Source: Rickettsiales bacterium (lineage in GTDB: Bacteria; Pseudomonadota; Alphaproteobacteria; Rickettsiales; JANQQO01). From it: DNA of 9,807 bases. The notes under the pieces are model-generated. The model saw only the letters and a list, made by a program, of their open reading frames with translations, searched no databases and was not told the origin of the DNA. The position numbers and the translations under genes were made by a program. Shown piece by piece: positions 1 through 5,997 of the stretch (its first letter is position 1; each line of letters opens with the position of its first letter). The stretch spans positions 1-9,807 of the forward strand of contig JANQQO010000094.1 in the NCBI GenBank assembly GCA_028289305.1. The letters run 5' to 3'.

Positions 1-1
1 C

Positions 2-577
2 CGCCGCTCTGTAAAGCGGCTGACGAGCCTCATCGATAACGCACTTAGCTTTGCCACCATGGAAGAGGGAAAAGTGGTTTTCCAGCCGCGCCAGTTCAAT
101 ATGAAACTGCTCATCAGCGAGATTTTAGATCGCTATGCAGAAATGCTTCCTGAGCGCAAAATTAAAGCCTCTATAGATAGTCTGCCCACTGCCTTTCACG
201 GTGATCCTAAAATTTGTGACCAGATCATCACCAACATTCTCAATAATGCGGTGAAATACTCAGAAGAAGACACGCCTATCGAAATAAAAACCCAAGAGAA
301 AGACGATTTCATTGAGCTTACTATTAAGGATCAGGGCATCGGCATTTCACCAGAAGATCTAAAAAACATTACTGAAAAATTCTATCGTGGAGAAAACAGC
401 CGCGGCATTGCCGGTACAGGCATGGGGTTATATCTCACAGAATCATTCTTAGGTCTTCATAATGGGGAGATGGGTGTTAAAAGCACGCTGGGTAAGGGCA
501 CAACGGTCACGTTACGATTCCCCATAAAACAAGCAATTCCTCTTCCAGAAACAAACGTTACAGCAAAACATGCATAA
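2..577 (+). CDS. Sensor histidine kinase, C-terminal part (5' end outside window)
   Basis: This is the kinase core of a two-component sensor histidine kinase, which binds ATP and phosphorylates a conserved His. The frame is open from base 2 without a stop, and the first 19 codons read like the end of a HisKA dimerisation helix (RLTSLIDNALSFATMEEG). The ATG at 59 is therefore internal and the gene begins left of the window. Counting from base 2, the HATPase_c domain spans about residues 65-175, with an N box (NILNNAVKYS, 78-87), G1 box (DQGIGI, 110-115), F-box region (ITEKFYRG), G2 box (GTGMGL, 138-143) and G3 (GKGTT). All look intact, so the ATP site should be functional. The phospho-His, sensor domain and any membrane segments are not visible. 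The stop overlaps the next start by 8 bases, implying translational coupling to the REC-HisKA protein downstream, a plausible partner. No cognate stimulus can be inferred. Confidence 0.93.
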   Translation, partial: RRSVKRLTSLIDNALSFATMEEGKVVFQPRQFNMKLLISEILDRYAEMLPERKIKASIDSLPTAFHGDPKICDQIITNILNNAVKYSEEDTPIEIKTQEKDDFIELTIKDQGIGISPEDLKNITEKFYRGENSRGIAGTGMGLYLTESFLGLHNGEMGVKSTLGKGTTVTLRFPIKQAIPLPETNVTAKHA

Positions 578-1685
578 TGAGGATTATACGATTCTCTGCG
601 TAGAAGACGAGGCGGAGTATCGCGATAGTATTGTAGAATTCCTAAAAGGGGAGGGGTTTAAGGTGCTGCAAGCCGGCACTGGCGTGAAGGGGCTAGAAAA
701 AATTATCTATAAATCTCCGGATCTGGTGCTTTCTGATATCAATATGCCTTCTATGACAGGGTTTGAGCTCTTGCATGAGTTGCGCATCAATCATCCAGAT
801 AAAGCAGATACACCATTTATCTTCGTCACCGCATTCGGTGAAAAAGACGATATCATCAAAGGTCGCCGTCTAGGCTGCGATGACTATCTCATTAAACCCG
901 TTGATCTAGAGGTGCTTTTGACACTCATTGAAACGCGCCTTCGTCAAGCCGAGAGTCGTGAAAAACTTATTGATTCAAAATTGGACGGTTTCCGTCAGCG
1001 TATGCTCCATATGATGTCTCACGAGCTACGTGCACCGCTGAATACTATTATCGGCTTTTCAGAGTTTCTAGACGCGGATTTTGCAGAAAAAGAGGAATAC
1101 GAAAAATACAAAGAATATATCAGCCGCATTAACAAGGCGGGTTATACCCAGCTTGCTGTTGTCAATAACACGATAGACACCATCATGTTGGCATCAGAAG
1201 AAACTAAGCCCCTAGAGCAAGAAATCGAGTTTGCTCCCCTGGTATTAGAGGCGATAGGTGCTGCAGCCAATGTAGTTGATTTTTCTGCAGAAAAAGTATC
1301 GCGTGAAATTACGCCGGATATCCGTGGCATAAAAGGCGATTATAACATGCTTGTGCGTGCTTTAGAGCATCTAGTGGCCGATATGGTGCGTTATAGCAAG
1401 AAAGAGGTAAAAAACCTGTTTCGTGTGAATACTGAACAAAACGGCGATGTGCTTATTGCGCTATGTGACGACCCATCGCTAGATAATAGCGGTGATGCCC
1501 CACATATGCTTGAAGACGAAATGCACGATAAAACGCTCAATGCTATACTGCAATACCGTGGGGTAAATCTCTATTTTGCACGTGAAATCATGCAGCTCCA
1601 TAATGGGACAGTTCATCTACTTGCGGATAATGGGGAAAAACTTACCGTTTTGTTACGCTTTCCCGCAGAATCTGTGTTATCTTAG
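570..1685 (+). CDS. REC-HisKA protein with degenerate ATP-binding domain (atypical hybrid histidine kinase)
   Basis: This 371-residue soluble signalling protein has an N-terminal receiver and a C-terminal kinase-like module. The receiver (about 6-125) keeps the acidic pair E12/D13, phosphoacceptor D56 (SDINMP), T87 and K109. A HisKA region follows (about 140-205) with an H box around H151 (MMSHELRAPLNTIIGFSEF). The last 120 residues align in order with HATPase_c, but the ATP-binding boxes are eroded: the N box reads ALEHLVADMVRYS (264-276) without its Asn, G1 has DDPSLDNSG instead of DxGxG, and G2 has YRGVNLYFA (329-337) instead of GxGLGL. The end (LHNGTVHLLADNGEKLTVLLRFP) keeps the family fold pattern. 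I infer a protein that can receive phosphate on D56 and perhaps carry it on H151 but probably binds ATP poorly. It has no transmembrane segment. The 8-base overlap with the upstream kinase gene and the lack of a clear Shine-Dalgarno site point to translational coupling. A weakly active kinase cannot be excluded. Confidence 0.92.
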   Translation: MHNEDYTILCVEDEAEYRDSIVEFLKGEGFKVLQAGTGVKGLEKIIYKSPDLVLSDINMPSMTGFELLHELRINHPDKADTPFIFVTAFGEKDDIIKGRRLGCDDYLIKPVDLEVLLTLIETRLRQAESREKLIDSKLDGFRQRMLHMMSHELRAPLNTIIGFSEFLDADFAEKEEYEKYKEYISRINKAGYTQLAVVNNTIDTIMLASEETKPLEQEIEFAPLVLEAIGAAANVVDFSAEKVSREITPDIRGIKGDYNMLVRALEHLVADMVRYSKKEVKNLFRVNTEQNGDVLIALCDDPSLDNSGDAPHMLEDEMHDKTLNAILQYRGVNLYFAREIMQLHNGTVHLLADNGEKLTVLLRFPAESVLS

Positions 1686-1703
1686 CACTCCCTGCATCAC
1701 TCT

Positions 1704-1720
1704 AAAATTTTATAAATTTT
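1704..1720. repeat. A/T-only inverted repeat in the 1686-1812 intergenic gap
   Basis: AAAATTT (1704-1710) and AAATTTT (1714-1720) are perfect reverse complements around a 3-base loop, followed by T then G. It lies 18 bases after the stop of the REC-HisKA gene. Having no G-C pairs, it would be a very weak terminator. It could equally be an A/T-rich upstream promoter element for the response regulator gene, or chance in A/T-rich DNA. The rest of this 127-base gap holds only the candidate promoter at 1766-1793. Confidence 0.3.
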
Positions 1721-1765
1721 TGTAATACAGTAGGTTAGTAACAATTTCCTGCTTTTTGGCGCATT

Positions 1766-1793
1766 TTGGCATGCCGATTGCTACTACTATACC
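1766..1793 (+). promoter_or_regulatory. Candidate sigma-70-type promoter for the response regulator gene
   Basis: TTGGCA (1766-1771) and TATACC (1788-1793) resemble -35 and -10 boxes separated by 16 bases. Transcription would start near 1800, just before the AAAGG ribosome-binding sequence (1801-1805) and the ATG at 1813. This placement argues against the in-frame upstream ATG at 1756, which would lie outside such a transcript. Prediction is by eye only. Confidence 0.4.
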
Positions 1794-1812
1794 AGTAAAC
1801 AAAGGTAATAGT

Positions 1813-2202
1813 ATGGCACGTATTATATACATAGAGAATGATAAAGAGTTTCGCGAGAACGTTGTCGACTTGCTGACGCTTGAGGGGTTTTCTGTCGATG
1901 CATTTGGCCGTGGTGATGAGGGCCTTCAGAGCATCATAGAGACCCGTCCAGACCTCGTTATGAGTGATGTCGACCTGCCTGGTATCGATGGTTTTGAGCT
2001 ATTACAAGAGCTTTCACACGCCAAAGGCCGCCTATCCGAACTTCCTGTCATTGTATACACGGGTAGTATAGATGAAGAAATGGAAGAAAAAGCCTATGAA
2101 CTAGGCGCGCGTTGCGTGGTACACAAGCCCTATGACACCAAAAAACTCGTGAATCTTATCCGTCGCAATATGTCCTACATCTCACTCATCCACCACCACT
2201 AA
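1813..2202 (+). CDS. Single-domain response regulator (stand-alone receiver)
   Basis: This 129-residue protein is a single receiver domain with no output domain, like CheY/DivK-type regulators that act by protein contact or as phosphate shuttles. I see phosphoacceptor D52 (MSDVDLP), T83 (VYTGS) and K105 (HKPYD). The N-terminal acidic cluster reads IENDKEFR: E8 is present, but the next position, usually Asp and a Mg2+ ligand, is N9. I chose the ATG at 1813 because AAAGG sits 7 bases before it and the receiver's first strand (ARIIYIEN) starts there. The in-frame ATG at 1756 would add 19 residues without receiver-like features and lies within the candidate promoter region. The domain clearly resembles the receiver of the REC-HisKA protein just upstream (shared pattern PDLVxSDxxxP...GFELLxEL), suggesting duplication. 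It lies among kinase genes that could be its partners. It ends in three His residues. A hairpin follows its stop. Confidence 0.9.
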   Translation: MARIIYIENDKEFRENVVDLLTLEGFSVDAFGRGDEGLQSIIETRPDLVMSDVDLPGIDGFELLQELSHAKGRLSELPVIVYTGSIDEEMEEKAYELGARCVVHKPYDTKKLVNLIRRNMSYISLIHHH

Positions 2203-2208
2203 CTTCCT

Positions 2209-2234
2209 AAAAAACAGTAAATTTGCTGTTTTTT
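2209..2234 (+). terminator. Terminator-like hairpin after the response regulator gene
   Basis: AAAAAACAG (2209-2217) and CTGTTTTTT (2226-2234) form a perfect 9-bp inverted repeat with an 8-base loop that can close further by T-G and A-T pairs. The stem is G/C-poor, but its T6 arm resembles an intrinsic terminator, and the A6 on the other arm would let it work in both directions. It begins 7 bases after the response regulator stop, separating that gene from the peroxidase-kinase pair. Confidence 0.55.
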
Positions 2235-2248
2235 GCCACCATATTTTC

Positions 2249-2257
2249 TGCTATACT
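2249..2257 (+). promoter_or_regulatory. Candidate extended -10 promoter for the peroxidase-kinase operon
   Basis: TGCTATACT matches an extended -10 element (TGn plus TATACT at 2252-2257). No good -35 box lies 16-18 bases upstream; that stretch is the T-run of the preceding hairpin. Transcription would begin near 2264, so the peroxidase start codon must lie further downstream. Prediction is by eye. Confidence 0.4.
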
Positions 2258-2289
2258 CCTGTACGATAATCACCCTATGGTTGTATATT

Positions 2290-3297
2290 GTGCAGAGTCA
2301 CTTTACCTCACAACACCCCATACCTCTCAGCGCATTTCTATGGTTCATTTTTCTCCTGATTTTTTGGGGAAGCTATTTTTTTAGCACAGATGTAGCAGCA
2401 TATGATCTCGATCCAGATATATCGTCTATTCGCCCTCTGCCAACCGATATAAAAATTGACCGTGAAAAAGCGCTTTTAGGCAAAAAACTGTTTCATGAAA
2501 ACCGTTTGTCCAAAGATGGGACGGTTTCCTGTGCTACCTGTCATAATCTAGCAAAAGGGGGCACCGATCAGCGCAAAAAATCTATTGGCGTGAGTGGAAA
2601 GCCTTCTGAAGTCAATTCTCCTACTGTATTTAACGCTCGTTATAACTTTTCACAATTTTGGGATGGGCGTGCAGCAGATCTAGCAGAGCAAATTGATGGT
2701 CCTATCGACCATCCAGATGAAATGGCGATTGGTTGGCAGGGTGCCCTCAGCGTTTTAAAATCTATTCCAGAATATGTAGAGGCGTTCGCTGCAATCTATC
2801 CAGAAGGTATCACAAAAAATACCGTCAAAGACGCCATTGTGGAGTATGAGAAAACGCTTATCACGCCGAATTCCCGCTTCGATCGCTTTTTACGCGGAGA
2901 GGGGGCGCTTAGTGGTTTGGAAAGAAAGGGCTATGATATTTTTCAGTCATATGGCTGCATCGCCTGTCACCAGGGCATGAATATTGGTGGTAATATGTAT
3001 CAATATTTTGGCGTTATGGATGATTATTTTAAAGATCGCGGAGAGCTTTCTCCCAAAGACTATGGCCGCTATAATGTTACCGGTAATGAGGCCGATAAAT
3101 TCATGTTTAAAGTGCCATCCTTGCGTAATGTAGCGCTCACCGCACCATATTTTCATGATGGCTCTGCTGAAACACTAGAAGAAGCGGTGGATGTCATGGC
3201 AGAATATCAGCTCGGTCGCACACTCACAGCAGAAGAGCGCAAGGCGCTCATCGCCTTCTTAAACACGCTTACAGGTGATTATGAGCCACTAGAATAA
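2290..3297 (+). CDS. Dihaem cytochrome c peroxidase / MauG-family protein
   Basis: A periplasmic dihaem c-type protein of the bacterial cytochrome c peroxidase/MauG family; classical members reduce H2O2 to water with electrons from small c-type donors. No in-frame ATG exists. I chose the GTG at 2290 (335 residues); TTG at 2281 is possible. With GTG, a hydrophobic segment (AFLWFIFLLIFWGSYFF, about 15-31) and DVAA then form a signal peptide or anchor. Haem sites are CATCH (81-85) and CIACH (223-227). Family hallmarks include NSPTVFNARYNFSQFWDGRA, FKVPSLRNV and APYFHDG. By spacing from the first haem His, W124, Q134 and E144 match the catalytic Trp94, Gln104 and Glu114 of the Pseudomonas enzyme, but V101 replaces the distal ligand His71. 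M303 in AVDVM fits the axial Met of the high-potential haem. The stop shares one base with the next start (TAATG), so it is co-translated with the hybrid kinase. The substrate is unproven; it may be a MauG-like oxidase or a redox-sensing partner. Confidence 0.93.
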   Translation: MQSHFTSQHPIPLSAFLWFIFLLIFWGSYFFSTDVAAYDLDPDISSIRPLPTDIKIDREKALLGKKLFHENRLSKDGTVSCATCHNLAKGGTDQRKKSIGVSGKPSEVNSPTVFNARYNFSQFWDGRAADLAEQIDGPIDHPDEMAIGWQGALSVLKSIPEYVEAFAAIYPEGITKNTVKDAIVEYEKTLITPNSRFDRFLRGEGALSGLERKGYDIFQSYGCIACHQGMNIGGNMYQYFGVMDDYFKDRGELSPKDYGRYNVTGNEADKFMFKVPSLRNVALTAPYFHDGSAETLEEAVDVMAEYQLGRTLTAEERKALIAFLNTLTGDYEPLE

Positions 3298-5918
3298 TGC
3301 TTGTTGTTGATAGAAAAAAACGAACGAAGATAAACACCTCTTCCGTTGCAATCATACTTATCCTGATTGCCCTGCTTAGTTTTTCGTTTTTAGAAAGCCA
3401 AATGGACCGGTCAGAAACCCATTTGCGTGTATTGAATGATATTCGGCTTATTCGGCAAATCGACACCCAGCTTAATAAAGACGTGCTTAGTGTGCGTAGC
3501 GGCATCTTGAGTAATTATGACTCTCTTGTGCGGTCAAATGAGCATATTTTTGCCATACTAGACAATGCGAAAGAATCGATTCTCGTTCTTGAGAGTGCAC
3601 CTTATTTTTTCCCGGGTCTACTCTCTGGCCGCACGCAGCAATATGCCGACATAAAAGATCACATTATTCAGCATATTGCCGAGTATAAGGAAATAGACAG
3701 AACAAAGATTAACCTGCTAGAGCAATTTAAGGCACGCAACGCAGTGCTGTCTAACTCGATTAGAAGCTTTCCCGTGCTGGGCGGCGCTATCATAGATGAG
3801 TTTAGGCAAGATCCTCTAAAGCGCACATTGGTGGATAATATTATTTCACTGGAACAAAGCATTCTCACCTACACCGCAACCAATAATGCCACTCTTAAAG
3901 ACCCTATTGAGCAGCAAATAGCAGCAATACGTGAAGAGGGAGAGCAGCTTAGCCTTGCCGAATGGAACAAAATCAAAAACATTTTGCGGCATGCGGAGCT
4001 TATTATTTCCCATCAAGAGGGGGTCCAGATAATTATCCAGCGGATTCTGAACGTAGGGCATCTTGAGCTCATCGATCATATTTATGAAGACTATTCTGAG
4101 CACCACAGAATTGTGCATGAAGAGGCGGAAATATACCGCCTTATGCTCTATACAACATTACTGTTACTCATCATCTATGTGGTGTACATCCTCTTTAAAC
4201 TGCATAAAACCACAAAGCTGCTGGAGGATACAAATCTTAATCTTGAAAACAGAATTGAAGAACGTACAGCTGATCTAAAACTCAGCGAAGAGCGTTATAA
4301 TTTGGCGGTACAAGGTGCGAGCGTAGGCTTGTGGGATTGGGATATCCTAACCGGCGATGAATACTGGTCGCCACGCTTCCTACAAATACTCGGTATCGAC
4401 GATCCTGATTTTGTCCCCACTTATGATAAATTCATTAACCGCCTCCACCCAGAAGATAAAGATTTTGTTTCAGAAAGTGTAGATAAGCATTTAAAATACA
4501 AGAAAGAATATGATATTGATTTTCGTTTGAAACATGAAAATGGTAGCTATATCTGGGTCCATGCACGTGGCCAAGCGGTGTGGGATGGGCAAGGAAAACC
4601 GATGCGCATGGCTGGGTCACTCATCGATATCACCGACCGTAAAAAAGCAGAAGATCTAATAAATATAGCAAAAGAAGAGGCGGAAAATGCATATTCCGAA
4701 ATGCAGCATTACGCCAAAGAGCTCGAAAGAACCAATACAGATCTTGAAGATGCTAGGCATGAGGCTGAGCGCGCCAATTACCTAAAAAGTGAGTTTCTCG
4801 CCAATATGAGCCATGAAATCCGCACGCCCATGAATGGCGTTATTGGCACTACCGAATTATTGCTCGATACAAAACTCTCCAAAGAGCAAAAGCAGCTTGC
4901 CAGTACTATTCATAAATCGGGAAAATCGTTATTAGAAATCATCAATGACATTCTTGATCTTTCAAAAATTGAAGCCAGCGAACTTTCTCTGGAGCCTGAA
5001 GATGCTAATTTGCCAAAAATTATTATGGACATCATTACGCTACTGCAACCGCAGGCCGATCAAAAAAATATAACACTCATCAATGAATACGATAGCACCG
5101 CGCCACATTTCATCGTAGCCGACCCCGTTCGCCTACGTCAAATCATCATGAATCTGGTGGGCAATGCCCTCAAATTTACCGACAAAGGCAGTGTTACCAT
5201 AAAAGTGACCAATGAAAATGTTGCGCAAGATATTGTGACGCTTGCGTTTGAGGTCACTGATACCGGTATGGGTATTCCAGAAGACAAGCTCGATTATATC
5301 TTCAATAAATTTTCTCAAGCTGATGAATCTTCCATGCGCAAATTCGGCGGCACCGGTCTTGGCCTTGCTATTTGTAAGAGGCTTACCGAAATGATGGAGG
5401 GGGAAATTGGCGTAAAAAGCACCCTTGGTAAGGGTTCCACCTTCTGGTTCACCATCCCCTTTCTCATCGGAGAACGGAAAGGGGGAGGAGGGAGTTTGCC
5501 ATCCACAGAAGAAGGAGAGCGTACGTTTGATGCCGCCATTCTCTTGGTAGAAGATAATGATGTGAACCAGCTGGTAGCCAGAAAGATGCTCGAGAAAATG
5601 GGCTGTACGGTGGATATTGCAAATAATGGCCATGAGGCCGTGGAACAATTTGATAAAAAAGACTACGACCTCATCTTTATGGATTGCCAAATGCCCGAGA
5701 TGGATGGGTTTGAAGCCACAGAGGCCATCCGTAAAAAAGAAAATGGGGAAGATAAAATAACCATCGTAGCGCTCACCGCCAATGCACTCCAGGGAGATAA
5801 GGAAAAATGCCTCGCCGCTGGCATGAATGATTATATCTCAAAGCCTGTGTCAAAAGAAAGCCTTCACGCAGTGCTTACAGAGCATCTTTCTCCTCCTGAT
5901 CTTGCTGTAAACATATAG
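3297..5918 (+). CDS. Membrane hybrid sensor histidine kinase (DAHL-like sensor, PAS, HisKA, HATPase, REC)
   Basis: This 873-residue inner-membrane hybrid kinase starts at an ATG overlapping the peroxidase stop. A basic N-terminus (DRKKRTK) precedes TM1 (about 16-33), and TM2 spans about 282-300. The roughly 250-residue loop between them is predicted helical and periplasmic; its start (LIRQIDTQLNKDVLSVRSGI then LSNYDSLV) resembles the DAHL double helical ligand-binding domain, a call from memory. A coiled coil (302-333) leads to a PAS fold with PAC end (about 334-452), then a second coiled coil (453-495). HisKA has H506 (MSHEIRTPMNGVIG). HATPase_c is intact: N box around N623, DTGMGI (655-660), GTGLGL (685-690) and GKGST. 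A Gly-rich linker (729-732) joins the receiver (746-863) with E752/D753, phosphoacceptor D796, T827 and K849. There is no HPt domain, so output probably needs a separate phosphotransferase or acts through REC. The coupled peroxidase is a candidate input partner. Confidence 0.95.
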   Translation: MLVVDRKKRTKINTSSVAIILILIALLSFSFLESQMDRSETHLRVLNDIRLIRQIDTQLNKDVLSVRSGILSNYDSLVRSNEHIFAILDNAKESILVLESAPYFFPGLLSGRTQQYADIKDHIIQHIAEYKEIDRTKINLLEQFKARNAVLSNSIRSFPVLGGAIIDEFRQDPLKRTLVDNIISLEQSILTYTATNNATLKDPIEQQIAAIREEGEQLSLAEWNKIKNILRHAELIISHQEGVQIIIQRILNVGHLELIDHIYEDYSEHHRIVHEEAEIYRLMLYTTLLLLIIYVVYILFKLHKTTKLLEDTNLNLENRIEERTADLKLSEERYNLAVQGASVGLWDWDILTGDEYWSPRFLQILGIDDPDFVPTYDKFINRLHPEDKDFVSESVDKHLKYKKEYDIDFRLKHENGSYIWVHARGQAVWDGQGKPMRMAGSLIDITDRKKAEDLINIAKEEAENAYSEMQHYAKELERTNTDLEDARHEAERANYLKSEFLANMSHEIRTPMNGVIGTTELLLDTKLSKEQKQLASTIHKSGKSLLEIINDILDLSKIEASELSLEPEDANLPKIIMDIITLLQPQADQKNITLINEYDSTAPHFIVADPVRLRQIIMNLVGNALKFTDKGSVTIKVTNENVAQDIVTLAFEVTDTGMGIPEDKLDYIFNKFSQADESSMRKFGGTGLGLAICKRLTEMMEGEIGVKSTLGKGSTFWFTIPFLIGERKGGGGSLPSTEEGERTFDAAILLVEDNDVNQLVARKMLEKMGCTVDIANNGHEAVEQFDKKDYDLIFMDCQMPEMDGFEATEAIRKKENGEDKITIVALTANALQGDKEKCLAAGMNDYISKPVSKESLHAVLTEHLSPPDLAVNI

Positions 5919-5933
5919 AGCTTTTCCCTTTGC

Positions 5934-5952
5934 ATCCCTCCTAAAGGGGGAT
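5934..5952 (+). terminator. G/C-rich hairpin downstream of the hybrid kinase gene
   Basis: ATCCCTC (5934-5940), a CTAAA loop and GGGGGAT (5946-5952) make a 7-bp stem with one T-G wobble, 15 bases after the kinase stop. No T-run follows (ATGATGCGCC), so it is not a canonical intrinsic terminator. It may be a weak terminator, a 3'-end stabilising stem, or part of the malate synthase leader. The rest of the 79-base gap is A/T-rich (ATTAACATAAAATAATAC) and probably holds the malate synthase promoter, though I cannot choose a convincing -35/-10 pair. Confidence 0.4.
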
Positions 5953-5997
5953 ATGATGCGCCGCAAAACATTAACATAAAATAATACAGGTAACCTA

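Noticed and set aside
59..61. ATG at 59 as the start of the first kinase gene
   Set aside because: The frame is open upstream to base 2 and those codons encode the end of a HisKA helix, so this Met is internal.
1756..1812. Upstream ATG start for the response regulator
   Set aside because: The 19 extra residues show no receiver pattern and overlap a candidate promoter; the ATG at 1813 has AAAGG at good spacing and begins the receiver's first strand.
2277..2382. ATG at 2277 as a start for the peroxidase gene
   Set aside because: It is in another reading frame and hits a stop at 2380-2382 after 34 codons without reaching the haem motifs.
5133..5690. 185-codon open frame on the - strand
   Set aside because: It lies opposite the HATPase and REC domains of the hybrid kinase and its translation shows no recognisable family; it is a shadow of a strongly supported gene.
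3297..5918. Chemotaxis or c-di-GMP output in the hybrid kinase
   Set aside because: No HAMP, MCP, GGDEF or EAL motif is present; the domain order ends in a plain receiver.
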